A stretch of DNA of 64,000 nucleotides. Source: JBCCDY01 sp039030555. Its GTDB lineage: Bacteria > Bacteroidota > Bacteroidia > Cytophagales > Cyclobacteriaceae. Within the stretch, counting starts at the first letter, position 1. Each line of letters begins with the position of its first letter. Both the position numbers and the translations under genes were made by a program. Of this stretch, positions 50,527-59,250 are shown in pieces. The DNA is taken from assembly GCA_039030555.1 (NCBI GenBank), contig JBCCDY010000007.1:218450-282449 (forward strand). Direction: 5' to 3'. Below the pieces are notes generated by a model. It had not been told where the DNA came from. It saw only the letters and a list, made by a program, of their open reading frames with translations, and did no database searches.

Positions 50527-52845
50527 ATGAAAAACTACATCATCCACGATGAGTGGAATATTATAGAAGATCAGTTTCGCCCGGAGTATAACCGTATTTC
50601 TGAAAGTATTTTTAGTATTGGAAATGGTAGAATGGGGCAGCGGGCCAATTTTGAAGAGTCCTACTCAGGCGATTCATTGCAAGGTAGCTATTTGGCTGGG
50701 ATTTACTACCCCGATAAGACCAGGGTAGGCTGGTGGAAAAACGGTTATCCGGAATACTTTGCAAAGGTCTTAAATGCTCCAAACTGGATAGGAATTAAGG
50801 TTGAGATTAATGGTGAGCAGGTAGATTTAAGTAAGGGAGAGGTACTTTCTTTTGAAAGAAGGCTGAACATGAAAGAAGGTTTCCTTGAGCGAAAATTTCA
50901 TTTGAAGCTGCCTTCAGGAAAAGAAATTGAAGTTCATTCCAAGCGCTTTTGTAGTATCGTTTTGACGGAAGTAGGTGCTATACGATATGCGGTAAAATCC
51001 CTGAATTTTTCAGGAAATGTAAAGCTTACACCTTATGTAGATGCTGATGTGATCAATGAAGACTCCAACTACGATGAGAAGTTTTGGAATGAAGTATCTC
51101 AGGAGGCAACAGGTCAAAGTGCTTTTGTAACTGTTGAAACGAAGAAATTATCGTTTCAAGCCTGTTCCGGAATGCTATTTAGTGTTGAGAAGAACGGAGC
51201 TTTGGTGGAAAGTGAAGTGAAATCTTCAACCAAATCAAAGTATGCAGAGAGTGAGATGATCGTATCGGTACAAAAGGGCGACGAATTAGTCTTATTTAAA
51301 TATGCAGCGAATACCACATCAGAAAACTACGCTAAAGATCAACTTATTGATGCTTGCACCAAAGCTGTAAGAAATGCAAAGGAAATTGGTTTCGATCAGC
51401 TTCTGGAGAAACAAAAATTAGCATGGGATCATAAATGGGGAGAAAGTGATATTGAAATTGAAGGTGATGTAGCTGCCCAGCAGGGAATTCGATTTAATAT
51501 ATTTCAACTCAATCAAACTTATACAGGAGAAGACGAACGACTCAATATTGGTCCTAAAGGTTTTACCGGAGAGAAGTATGGGGGAAGTACTTATTGGGAT
51601 ACAGAGGCTTATTGCCTTCCTTTCTACTTGGCAACGGCTGATCAAAAAGTAGCTAGAAACCTCTTGATTTATAGATATCGGCATTTGCAGAAAGCTATTG
51701 AAAACGCAGAGAAATTAGGCTTTGGAGATGGTGCTGCGCTTTATCCTATGGTAACTATGAATGGGGAGGAATGTCATAATGAATGGGAAATTACGTTTGA
51801 GGAAATCCATAGAAATGGAGCCATTGCTTATGCTATTTACGATTATGTAAAATATACTGGCGATGAGCAATACCTTTCTGATTACGGTCTGGAAGTATTG
51901 ATTGCTATTTCCAGATTTTGGTCTCAGCGTGTCAATTTTTCAGAAGATAAGCAGAAGTATGTGATGCTTGGAGTCACTGGCCCTAATGAGTATGAAAATA
52001 ACGTTAACAATAACTGGTATACCAATACCATAGCTGCCTGGACACTGAAATATACTTCAGAAGTTTCGGAACTTGTTAAAAGTCAGAATTTCAATAAATA
52101 CGAATCAATAGTTTCCAAGATCAGCTTTGATGAAAACAAGGAACTTGAAAACTGGAGTAAGATCGTTGATCAAATGTACTATCCCGAGGATGATAAACGA
52201 GGTGTATTTTTACAACAGGATGGATTTTTGGATAAAGAATTAATTCGGGTCGATGAACTGGATAAGAAGCATCTTCCGATAAACCAGAACTGGTCATGGG
52301 ATCGAATCCTGAGATCCTGTTTTATTAAGCAGGCCGACGTCTTGCAGGGTTTGTACTTCTTTGAAGAGGACTTCGATCAGGAAACCATCAAAAGAAACTT
52401 TGATTTCTATGAGCCAATCACGGTTCATGAATCTTCTCTTTCGCCTTGTGTTCACTCGATTCAAGCGTCTCTTCTGGGCTATCAGGAAAAAGCCTATGAA
52501 ATGTACCTCCGTACAGCAAGATTAGATCTGGATGATTATAACAATGATACCGAAGATGGCTGTCACACTACCAGTATGGCTGGAACGTGGCTGGCGGTGA
52601 TCAAAGGTTTTGCAGGAATGAGGGTGAAAGATGGCGAACTGGTTTTTAAACCCTTTATACCTTCCAAATGGAAGTCCTACTCCTTTCAGATTTCTTTTAG
52701 GAGGGCAGTAATAACTGTTCATGTTCGTCAGGAGAATACTGAGATCAAGAATATTTCAGATCACACTACACATGTTGTCGTTCATGGACAAAAAATTGAA
52801 GTAGGGGCAAATGATTCAGTAGTTGTAGAGCATATAATTGTCTAA
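50527..52845 (+). CDS. GH65 inverting disaccharide phosphorylase (maltose phosphorylase-like)
   Basis: 772 residues, the usual GH65 length. An N-terminal beta-sandwich (about 1-260) leads to the (alpha/alpha)6 barrel with Y-W-D-T-E-A-Y and M-N-G-E-E-C-H-N-E-W-E-I-T-F-E-E-I-H-R-N; the Glu after C-H-N is the general acid. C-H-T-T-S-M-A-G-T-W precedes the C-terminal jelly roll. It phosphorolyses an alpha-glucosidic disaccharide to beta-Glc-1-P plus glucose. Maltose is most likely from the loop residues, but trehalose or kojibiose phosphorylases look alike. Paired with pgmB; no transporter or GH13 gene is adjacent. Confidence 0.92.
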   Translation: MKNYIIHDEWNIIEDQFRPEYNRISESIFSIGNGRMGQRANFEESYSGDSLQGSYLAGIYYPDKTRVGWWKNGYPEYFAKVLNAPNWIGIKVEINGEQVDLSKGEVLSFERRLNMKEGFLERKFHLKLPSGKEIEVHSKRFCSIVLTEVGAIRYAVKSLNFSGNVKLTPYVDADVINEDSNYDEKFWNEVSQEATGQSAFVTVETKKLSFQACSGMLFSVEKNGALVESEVKSSTKSKYAESEMIVSVQKGDELVLFKYAANTTSENYAKDQLIDACTKAVRNAKEIGFDQLLEKQKLAWDHKWGESDIEIEGDVAAQQGIRFNIFQLNQTYTGEDERLNIGPKGFTGEKYGGSTYWDTEAYCLPFYLATADQKVARNLLIYRYRHLQKAIENAEKLGFGDGAALYPMVTMNGEECHNEWEITFEEIHRNGAIAYAIYDYVKYTGDEQYLSDYGLEVLIAISRFWSQRVNFSEDKQKYVMLGVTGPNEYENNVNNNWYTNTIAAWTLKYTSEVSELVKSQNFNKYESIVSKISFDENKELENWSKIVDQMYYPEDDKRGVFLQQDGFLDKELIRVDELDKKHLPINQNWSWDRILRSCFIKQADVLQGLYFFEEDFDQETIKRNFDFYEPITVHESSLSPCVHSIQASLLGYQEKAYEMYLRTARLDLDDYNNDTEDGCHTTSMAGTWLAVIKGFAGMRVKDGELVFKPFIPSKWKSYSFQISFRRAVITVHVRQENTEIKNISDHTTHVVVHGQKIEVGANDSVVVEHIIV

Positions 52846-52922
52846 GATAATCCCTCTTATAGCGAGGGGGAATTTGCCTTGTTGGAGTAGTGATCCGAAG
52901 AAAAAGGAATAAAAATAACTTT

Positions 52923-52946
52923 ATACGATAATGTATCGTATATTTG
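52923..52946 (+). promoter_or_regulatory. Predicted vapBC promoter with overlapping inverted-repeat operator
   Basis: ATACGAT (52923-52929) and ATCGTAT (52935-52941) are inverted arms around AATGT. The right arm overlaps TATATTTG (52939-52946), an exact TAnnTTTG -7 box, 30 bases before the vapB ATG. This is the place where a VapB-VapC complex would repress its own operon. Confidence 0.6.
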
Positions 52947-52976
52947 TATTGAAATGCTAATCAAAATTTCAATACA

Positions 52977-53186
52977 ATGAAAGTTACGGCCTTAATTTCA
53001 GATGATTTAATAGAAGAAGTAATGAAAATCTCTGGTGGTAAGAATATCACCGAAAGCATTACAATAGCTTTAAAAGAGTATTTATCTCAAAAGAAAATAA
53101 ATCAGTTACAGAAGGAAGTGTCAAAGCAGTCTATGGTAATGGAAGAAGAAGCTCAATATATAAGAAAGTTGAATAGAAACAGGTAG
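52977..53186 (+). CDS. vapB: VapB-type antitoxin
   Basis: 69 residues: an N-terminal K-V-T-A-L-I-S-D-D-L-I-E-E-V strand-helix of ribbon-helix-helix type, G-G-K-N-I-T-E-S-I-T-I-A-L-K-E-Y, and a flexible acidic C-terminus that would bind the toxin. Its stop abuts the vapC ATG, typical of antitoxin-first TA operons. Confidence 0.85.
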   Translation: MKVTALISDDLIEEVMKISGGKNITESITIALKEYLSQKKINQLQKEVSKQSMVMEEEAQYIRKLNRNR

Positions 53187-53552
53187 ATGATCATAGCTGA
53201 TACCTCTATCTGGATAGAGTATTTAAGAGGAAATGAAGAGTATCAGGATATGCTCAATGCATATCTGGATAAGCGGGAAGTTATTGCGGTGAGTGCTGTT
53301 TTTGGTGAACTCCTACAAGGTTGCAGAGCTAAGCGAGAAAAGAGTATTATCAATAGATTCTGGCAGAATCTCCCTAAGATTAATGAGTCTGACCTTTTTA
53401 TAGAAGCTGGGAAACTTTCAAATGATTATGGATTAATTCAAAGAGGCGTAGGCCTTATAGATGCTTATATCTTCGTAGCAGCATTAAATAATGACCTTTT
53501 CCTATGGACGATCGATAAGAAATTGCAGCAAGTAATAGATGAGATTTTTTAA
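53187..53552 (+). CDS. vapC: VapC-type PIN-domain toxin (RNase)
   Basis: 121-residue PIN domain with all four acidic residues: D5 (MIIADTSIWIEY), E41 (VFGELLQG), D92 (GLIDAYIFVAA) and D110 (WTIDKKL). VapC toxins cleave tRNA or rRNA; the target cannot be read here. The toxin appears intact. Confidence 0.9.
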   Translation: MIIADTSIWIEYLRGNEEYQDMLNAYLDKREVIAVSAVFGELLQGCRAKREKSIINRFWQNLPKINESDLFIEAGKLSNDYGLIQRGVGLIDAYIFVAALNNDLFLWTIDKKLQQVIDEIF

Positions 53553-53558
53553 ATTTTC

Positions 53559-53605
53559 ATTACGTAATATACGTTACGTAACTTGCGTAACGTATATTGC
53601 GTAAT
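53559..53605. promoter_or_regulatory. 47-nt palindrome between vapC and the ATPase gene
   Basis: 20-base arms (53559-53578 and 53586-53605) with one mismatch around a 7-base centre. Each arm contains TTACGTAA-like and ATATACGTTACG segments, so it looks like several overlapping half-sites. It starts seven bases after the vapC stop and ends seven before the ATPase ATG. It could be an operator or a hairpin in the leader; there is no T-tract. Confidence 0.6.
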
Positions 53606-53612
53606 ACAAAAT

Positions 53613-54746
53613 ATGAAATCTCAAATTAAACCGAGTAACCCTTTTATACTCACTGGATACCATAGCCCAGAGTATTTCTGTAATCGTGAAAATGAACTGA
53701 GCTGGCTTAGAGAACAATTATTTAATGAACGGAATATTGTTTTGTATGCTGAAAGAAGGGTAGGAAAATCTGCCCTGATAAAGCATTTGTTCCATCATTT
53801 GAAGCAAGAAAAAAGCGCAGAAACTATATTTGTAGACTTTCTCGGAACTTCGAATATTCAGTCAGCAAATCAAAAAATTGGTTCAGCTATCATTGAGCAT
53901 TTCGGTGATATGCGGAAAGGCTTGAAATCTGGTTTACTGAAAATAGCAAGTTCTCTTGGGGCAACGCTGAGCTTCGATCCTTTATCAGGTTTACCTAAAA
54001 TCACTTTCACTCATAAGCAACCTGAACAAATAAATAATCAGTCATTAGACATCATAGGAAATTATCTTTTGGAAAGTAAAAAGAAGATTGTTATTGCGAT
54101 AGACGAATTTCAGGAGATAACAAGATATCCGGAAAAAGAAGCAGAGGCATTATTTCGAAGTTGGACCCAAAAATATCCAATGATCCGGTTTGTATTCAGT
54201 GGAAGCTATCGCCATATGATGGAGTCTATGTTTAGTAATGCTGATCGACCTTTCTATAGAAGTGCCCAGCTCTATCAGCTTTCTACAATTGGAGAACAAG
54301 TATACTCTCGGTTCATACATAAGCATTTCGATAAAGCGAAAAGAAAAATCCCTACTGATATACTTAAAGAGGTTTTCAGATGGACAAGAATGCAGACATA
54401 CTATGTTCAATTGGTCTGCAATAAGCTTTTCGGATTAAAAAAAGAGATAAACAGTGTTACTCTTATAAGTGTTTTCCATGAAGTTATGGCACAAGAAGTC
54501 CCATTATTTTCAAATTTTCAAAAGCTACTAACAACCTTTCAATGGAAATTACTCGTTGCCTTAGCCAAGGAGGAAGTGGCTCTAAATCCAATGGGAAAAG
54601 ATTTTATTAACCGATATGGTTTAGGAACACCAAGCTCTGTTAGTACAGCTTTAAAAAGACTTTTAGATTATGAAATGATTGATCAAATAGAAGGATATAG
54701 AGTTCAGGATGTTTTATTAATGCGTTGGTTACAAAGTTTGAACTAG
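53613..54746 (+). CDS. Archaeal-type AAA ATPase (PF01637-like) with C-terminal winged helix
   Basis: 377 residues from ATG 53613; an in-frame TTG at 53583 lies inside the palindrome and is rejected. P-S-N-P-F...F-C-N-R-E-N-E-L is the usual lead; Walker A is E-R-R-V-G-K52-S-A-L and Walker B is I-V-I-A-I-D-E-F-Q-E-I, then sensor-1-like F-V-F-S-G-S-Y. The C-terminal part (about 300-377) looks like a winged helix (S-S-V-S-T-A-L-K-R-L-L-D-Y-E-M-I-D). This STAND-like group is abundant in Bacteroidota and archaea and often sits with mobile or conflict genes; no function is fixed. It follows VapBC in the same direction. Confidence 0.82.
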   Translation: MKSQIKPSNPFILTGYHSPEYFCNRENELSWLREQLFNERNIVLYAERRVGKSALIKHLFHHLKQEKSAETIFVDFLGTSNIQSANQKIGSAIIEHFGDMRKGLKSGLLKIASSLGATLSFDPLSGLPKITFTHKQPEQINNQSLDIIGNYLLESKKKIVIAIDEFQEITRYPEKEAEALFRSWTQKYPMIRFVFSGSYRHMMESMFSNADRPFYRSAQLYQLSTIGEQVYSRFIHKHFDKAKRKIPTDILKEVFRWTRMQTYYVQLVCNKLFGLKKEINSVTLISVFHEVMAQEVPLFSNFQKLLTTFQWKLLVALAKEEVALNPMGKDFINRYGLGTPSSVSTALKRLLDYEMIDQIEGYRVQDVLLMRWLQSLN

Positions 54747-54750
54747 AAAT

Positions 54751-55026
54751 TCATCTCTTACTGATTTTATTAAAGCTAATATCTTTTTGCAGAGTTGATT
54801 TGAATGTCTTGACATCATCACTTTTTCTGGATTGATGCTTAGTGCTTCTTCCCTGAACCCTCTTGCGCCACATTCTAAAACTGGAGGGTTTCATCTCCCT
54901 TCTCATGAGCTTAGTGACCTCTTTTTCGGGAATTCCAAATTGACTTTCAATAGCATCAAATGGAGTTCTGTCTTCCCACGCCATCTCAATTATTCTGTCT
55001 TTAGATCGCTGATCCAATTTTTTCAT
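54751..55026 (-). CDS. DUF2805 / TIGR03643 family small protein
   Basis: 91 residues. I-I-E-M-A-W-E-D-R-T-P-F-D-A-I-E-S-Q-F-G, then E-K-E-V-x-K-L-M-R-R-E-M-K-P-S-S-F-R-M-W-R-K-R-V is the family signature; the first half looks like a helix-turn-helix. The basic C-terminus after about residue 60 is poorly conserved. Function unknown; nucleic acid binding is plausible. Convergent with the ATPase gene, four bases apart. Confidence 0.8.
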   Translation of the reverse strand: MKKLDQRSKDRIIEMAWEDRTPFDAIESQFGIPEKEVTKLMRREMKPSSFRMWRKRVQGRSTKHQSRKSDDVKTFKSTLQKDISFNKISKR

Positions 55027-55119
55027 ACCAAAGAAACTGAGGAATGCAGATCATGTTTAATACGATCTTAATATGAATCTATTTGTGGTACAGTTACATA
55101 CTCTATATTTTGCCTGTTA

Positions 55120-56442
55120 ATGGGCAGACTCAATTTTCTTTTTGAAAAGGCAGATATCAAGCAGATAGCCATAATCCGAATTATGATTGGGGTATGGTTC
55201 TTTGTAGAGTGTGTGGGCATGATGCTTATCGGTTGGATGCAGGAAGCATATATCCATTCTAAAATGAACTTCCCTTTCTATGGATTTGAGTGGATACATA
55301 GACTTCCTCCGGCTGGAATGTATGCACTGTATGCTACCCTGAGTTTAGCTGCTTTGGGAATCGCATTCGGATACCGTTATCGACTTTCACTGGGGGTTTT
55401 CTTCGCCGGTTTCCTTTATGTCTTTATGCTGGATATTGTCTATTCACTGAATAAATTTTATCTCTTTCTGATCCTGACTTTTCTGATGATGTTTATCGAT
55501 GCTCATCGATACTGGTCTTTAGATGCGAAGAGAAAACCCAGGATAAAACGGAATTACATACCAAGATGGAATATCCTGATTTTTCAGGTCTTCATTGGGA
55601 TGATCTACTTCTATTCCGGGATCGCAAAGCTCAATGTGGATTGGATCTATCATTCCGAACCATTGAGAACTTTTTTTGGACGGAAGCCTTATTTTACGAG
55701 ATGGGGCCCAGAAGTCTTTGATGTGATTGTTTATTCTTTCAGCATGGGAGGGCTGGTTTTTGATCTCCTGATCGCTTATTTATTGGCTTTCAGAAAGACT
55801 CGTTTTTTTGCAAATGTAGTTCAAGGTTCCTTCCATACACTTAATTTTTTCCTTTTGAGTATAGGAACGCTTTCAATTTTCACCGGACTCGCAACATGGT
55901 TATTTTTTCCTACTAAATGGCTGATCAGAAAACTTGATATTAAAAAATTTCCTAAGGAAGCATTTCCTTATACTTTAAAATCTAAAAGGATTATAGCAGT
56001 AGGCTTATCCATATTCTTGACCGTTCATTTACTTATTCCACATCGCCATTACTTTACTGGAAACAATGTTAACTGGACGGAGAAAGGCCATCGTTTTTCG
56101 TGGAGGTTAATGACCAGAACCAAATCCGGAAGCCGGTCTATGTTTCATGTGAAAGATCCAAAAACCGGAGAACATTGGACGGTGAATCCGATGGACCATC
56201 TTAGCTGGCGACAATACCGGAAAATGTCGGCTGAAACAGACCTTGTTTTGGTCTTTTCTTACTATCTGGAGGAGCTATGGAAAGAGAAAGGGTTTGATGA
56301 TGTTGTCGTAACTGCTGAAATCAAAACTAAATTAAATGGACGCACTCCAAATTTTCTGGTTGATCCAAATCTGGACTTAACAAAGTGTGAAAGAACACTT
56401 TTGATTGATGATTTTTCTACGGAACTGAAGCCTAGAGAGTAA
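55120..56442 (+). CDS. HTTM / vitamin K-dependent gamma-carboxylase-like membrane protein
   Basis: 440 residues. Several transmembrane helices (roughly 15-305) carry the HTTM pattern: I-A-I-I-R-I-M-I-G near the start, M-F-I-D-A-H-R-Y-W-S-L-D, and F-Q-V-F-I-G-M-I-Y-F-Y-S-G-I-A-K-L-N, the hallmark of VKGC homologues. A C-terminal soluble region follows (L-M-T-R-T-K-S-G, W-T-V-N-P). Bacterial members are not shown to carboxylate proteins; most lack vitamin K cycle partners, as here. Stands alone between convergent and divergent neighbours. Confidence 0.85.
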   Translation: MGRLNFLFEKADIKQIAIIRIMIGVWFFVECVGMMLIGWMQEAYIHSKMNFPFYGFEWIHRLPPAGMYALYATLSLAALGIAFGYRYRLSLGVFFAGFLYVFMLDIVYSLNKFYLFLILTFLMMFIDAHRYWSLDAKRKPRIKRNYIPRWNILIFQVFIGMIYFYSGIAKLNVDWIYHSEPLRTFFGRKPYFTRWGPEVFDVIVYSFSMGGLVFDLLIAYLLAFRKTRFFANVVQGSFHTLNFFLLSIGTLSIFTGLATWLFFPTKWLIRKLDIKKFPKEAFPYTLKSKRIIAVGLSIFLTVHLLIPHRHYFTGNNVNWTEKGHRFSWRLMTRTKSGSRSMFHVKDPKTGEHWTVNPMDHLSWRQYRKMSAETDLVLVFSYYLEELWKEKGFDDVVVTAEIKTKLNGRTPNFLVDPNLDLTKCERTLLIDDFSTELKPRE

Positions 56443-56453
56443 AGGAGGGAAAG

Positions 56454-56482
56454 ACTTCCAATGTGTTCAAAACATTGGAAGT
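56454..56482. terminator. Bidirectional hairpin between HTTM and cyclophilin genes
   Basis: Perfect 11-base arms ACTTCCAATGT / ACATTGGAAGT around GTTCAAA, in the 53-bp gap between the convergent stops. The T-tract is weak on both sides. Confidence 0.65.
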
Positions 56483-56495
56483 TTAGAGATTTACA

Positions 56496-56930
56496 TTAGT
56501 CGTTAACTACGACCTTATCCATTTTATCGCCTTGCTTTACTTCATCGATAACGTCAAGACCTTCAACAACTTTTCCGAAAACAGTATGATTTCTATCCAG
56601 GTGAGCAGTATTATCTCTGCTGTGACAAATAAAGAACTGAGAACCTCCTGTGTTTCTTCCGGCATGCGCCATGGAAAGTACTCCTCTGTCATGATATTGA
56701 TTATCGCCATCCAGCTCACAGTCAATAGTGTATCCTGGTCCGCCGGCACCGGTTCCATCGGGACATCCACCCTGAATTACGAAATTAGGCAATACCCTAT
56801 GGAAAGTAAGGCCATCATAAAATCCTTTTGAGGCCAGGTCAGTAAAATTTTTAACGGCTTTTGGAGCATCTTTTTCGAAAAATTCGATTTTCATCACTCC
56901 GTGTTTGGTATGTATTTCTGCTGTTTTCAT
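56496..56930 (-). CDS. Cyclophilin-type peptidyl-prolyl cis-trans isomerase
   Basis: 144 residues, short cytoplasmic cyclophilin without signal peptide. F-H-R-V-L-P-N-F-V-I-Q-G-G contains the catalytic Arg, G-V-L-S-M-A-H-A-G-R-N-T-G-G-S-Q-F-F-I-C the substrate groove, and H-T-V-F-G-K-V-V-E-G-L-D-V the C-terminal strand. Likely a folding helper. Monocistronic, minus strand. Confidence 0.95.
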   Translation of the reverse strand: MKTAEIHTKHGVMKIEFFEKDAPKAVKNFTDLASKGFYDGLTFHRVLPNFVIQGGCPDGTGAGGPGYTIDCELDGDNQYHDRGVLSMAHAGRNTGGSQFFICHSRDNTAHLDRNHTVFGKVVEGLDVIDEVKQGDKMDKVVVND

Positions 56931-57005
56931 AGGTCGAAATTATGATTTCTTAGAATAATATTTATTCTAATTGAGAGAAGAATTCCTTATTTATTAACAA
57001 CGCAG

Positions 57006-57040
57006 AATTTATAATTCGAAATTCGTAATTTCTAATTTTT
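57006..57040. repeat. Five tandem AATTNNN heptads
   Basis: AATTTAT, AATTCGA, AATTCGT, AATTTCT, AATTTTT in perfect 7-bp phase. They lie between the epimerase stop (57032) and the cyclophilin promoter region and run a few bases into the epimerase 3' end. Same type as 13546-13573. Confidence 0.75.
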
Positions 57041-58096
57041 TATTATCTCCTCATCAATCAACTGCTGAAAGGTATCATGCATAGACTCTTCTAAAGATCG
57101 ATAGTTAATGCCTAGTTTTTCCTGACTTTTGGAGTGATCGGCTTTGAAAGAATACCCTATGTTTCTGGAGACAAACTTTCGGGTCATATTCTTATTAATG
57201 AATGGACCAACTATCCAAATTAACCACTTAGGCAGGGTACCTTTCGGTAGAGGATAATCTTTTCCGTATTTCGGCTGAAGTGCTTTTGCCATATCAAGGA
57301 AGAAGGTATTATGCCCCGAAAGAATATGGCGGCCTTCTGCTTCCGGTCGGTACCCAGCCTGAAAGTGCGCTTCAGCCACTTCCCGAACGTCTACGACTCC
57401 TATTCCAAGTTTTGGAGCACCGGGTTTTAATGAACCATCTCCAAACTGTTTCAGGATTGAAAAACTTTCTGAAGTAATGGTCTTTGGATTCAGGGCCGGC
57501 CCTATGACCAAAGAAGGATTGATGACCACGAGGTCCCATTGCGACTGATTTTTGGAGATTTCCCAAGCCTCTTTTTCAGCCAGTGTTTTGGAATAGGAAT
57601 AAGCATTATGTTGCAGTGAGGAACTGGTATTCCAGATGTCTTCAGTTAAAATCATATTTGGAGCTTCTTTTATATCGATATTATCTCCATATATCGCAGC
57701 AACGCTACTGGTCAAAACAACTCTTTTTACAGAAGCAGTTTTGCTGGCTTCTTCCAGTACGTTTCTGGTTCCAAGCTTAGCCGGATCAATAAGCTCTTTT
57801 TGTGGATCTTTAATATTGGAAGTAAAAGGAGAAGCGGTGTGGAAAACCAGTTCACAGCCAGCTATCGCTTCAGCATACGATCCGTTTTCAAGTAAGTCAG
57901 ATTTGAAATATTTGATCTCACCTGAGGCTTCGGAAGCAATCTTATCAAGGTGAGTGATCTTTTCTTTATTGTCCGGATTTCTGACTGCTGCATGAACAAT
58001 GATACCTTCCTCCAGAAGTTTTTTAACCAGCCATCCAGCTACATATCCTGTTGCTCCTGTTACCAGTACGGGTTTTGATTTATCAATTTGAGTCAT
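57032..58096 (-). CDS. NAD(P)-dependent epimerase/aldehyde reductase (dihydroflavonol-reductase-like extended SDR)
   Basis: 354 residues. V-L-V-T-G-A-T-G-Y-V-A-G-W is the Rossmann loop, F-H-T-A-S-P-F the mid-motif, and S-S-V-A-A-I-Y with Y-S-Y-S-K-T-L-A-E supplies the Ser and YxxxK. The architecture is that of DFR-like reductases that reduce aldehydes or ketones. It is the last gene of a minus-strand run tetR - MBL - epimerase; the shared control suggests a detoxification or signal-degradation role (inference). Confidence 0.88.
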   Translation of the reverse strand: MTQIDKSKPVLVTGATGYVAGWLVKKLLEEGIIVHAAVRNPDNKEKITHLDKIASEASGEIKYFKSDLLENGSYAEAIAGCELVFHTASPFTSNIKDPQKELIDPAKLGTRNVLEEASKTASVKRVVLTSSVAAIYGDNIDIKEAPNMILTEDIWNTSSSLQHNAYSYSKTLAEKEAWEISKNQSQWDLVVINPSLVIGPALNPKTITSESFSILKQFGDGSLKPGAPKLGIGVVDVREVAEAHFQAGYRPEAEGRHILSGHNTFFLDMAKALQPKYGKDYPLPKGTLPKWLIWIVGPFINKNMTRKFVSRNIGYSFKADHSKSQEKLGINYRSLEESMHDTFQQLIDEEIIKN

Positions 58097-58133
58097 GATT
58101 TTATAGTTTATTTTTTAATATCTCTGTCCTTTT

Positions 58134-59243
58134 TTACAGTTGCCACCAGTTCTCCTGTGGTAGATCTTTTCCCAATTGAAATCGTTCGCCGATGTAAGGA
58201 TGAATGATCGAAATATTAGATTCTAGACCAGCCCTTTTAAACCTATCTATTGGATCGGTCCACTCGTGGATGGAGAGTTTAAATGCTCCCCAGTGAATAG
58301 GCATTAATAATTTTCCTTTTACATCAATTCCAGCCTGAACGCTCTGTTCTGGCATCATATGAATGGCTTCCCATGCTTTATTGTATTGTCCACACTCCAT
58401 CATAGCCAGATCGAAAGGGCCATACTGCTCACCAATTTCTTTGAAATGAGGTCCGTAACCCCCATCGCCACTGAAATACAGATTCTGATTTTTTCCCTGA
58501 ATAACCCAGCTTGCCCATTGTGTAGAGTTTCTGTCTGTAATTCCCCTTCCTGAAAAATGCCTTGCAGGAGTGGCTACTAACTGAATATTGCCGAGTTCAC
58601 TTTTCTCCCACCAGTCGAGCTCCGTAATCTTTTCTGAAGGAACTCCCCAACTTTTAAGATGGGACCCAACTCCGAGAGCTGTATAAAAATGACCTACTTC
58701 ATCTTTGATTTTCTTAATTGTCGGATAATCTAAATGGTCATAGTGATCATGTGACAGGATAACTGCATCGATGTCTTTTAATTCATCAAGCGGAATAGCT
58801 TTTTCATAACTGAACCGTTTGGTTCCGAAGGAAACCGGAGAAGCGATGTTTCCAAGCATGGGATCAATCAGAATTCGCTTCCCTTCCATCTCCATTAAAA
58901 ATGCTGAATGGCCATACCAGGTGATGTAACACAAGCTATCTGTATTATTATATTTAGCTTGATTAAATTTTACAGGAAGAAGTTTAGTCGGAGAAGTATT
59001 CTTGGCAAATAGAAAATCAGGTAAGGTGCTCATCATTTCTCCAAATGATCCCATTTTTGTTTCAATGAGGTTCACGAACTCTTTTTTATTGTAGTTCTGC
59101 GATTTCTTAATCCTTTCAAGGTCTTTCCCTTTAGGTTTTTGTCCGAATTGAGGTGAGGTATACATAAATATGGTAATAGCTAAAGTGATTAGAATAATGA
59201 CACCTGAGAGTATTGCGAGTAATAGTTTAAGTGTCCTTTTCAT
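58134..59243 (-). CDS. NAPE-PLD-like MBL-fold metallohydrolase
   Basis: 369 residues. An N-terminal transmembrane anchor (about 7-29) leads to a metallo-beta-lactamase domain of the RomA / N-acylphosphatidylethanolamine phospholipase D type: T-W-Y-G-H-S-A-F-L, metal motif H165-D-H-Y-D-H170, P-A-R-H-F-S-G-R-G, Y-F-S-G-D-G-G-Y and P-I-H-W-G-A-F. The substrate could be an N-acyl lipid or phosphodiester. Located between tetR and the epimerase with a TetR-type operator just upstream. Confidence 0.9.
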   Translation of the reverse strand: MKRTLKLLLAILSGVIILITLAITIFMYTSPQFGQKPKGKDLERIKKSQNYNKKEFVNLIETKMGSFGEMMSTLPDFLFAKNTSPTKLLPVKFNQAKYNNTDSLCYITWYGHSAFLMEMEGKRILIDPMLGNIASPVSFGTKRFSYEKAIPLDELKDIDAVILSHDHYDHLDYPTIKKIKDEVGHFYTALGVGSHLKSWGVPSEKITELDWWEKSELGNIQLVATPARHFSGRGITDRNSTQWASWVIQGKNQNLYFSGDGGYGPHFKEIGEQYGPFDLAMMECGQYNKAWEAIHMMPEQSVQAGIDVKGKLLMPIHWGAFKLSIHEWTDPIDRFKRAGLESNISIIHPYIGERFQLGKDLPQENWWQL

Positions 59244-59250
59244 AAATTTT

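Noticed and set aside
50527..52845. GH65 gene as a trehalose phosphorylase
   Set aside because: Sequence motifs do not separate maltose, trehalose and kojibiose phosphorylases by eye; kept as maltose phosphorylase-like only.
53583..53612. TTG start for the ATPase inside the palindrome
   Set aside because: The ten extra residues are translated palindrome; ATG 53613 begins just before the conserved lead of the family.
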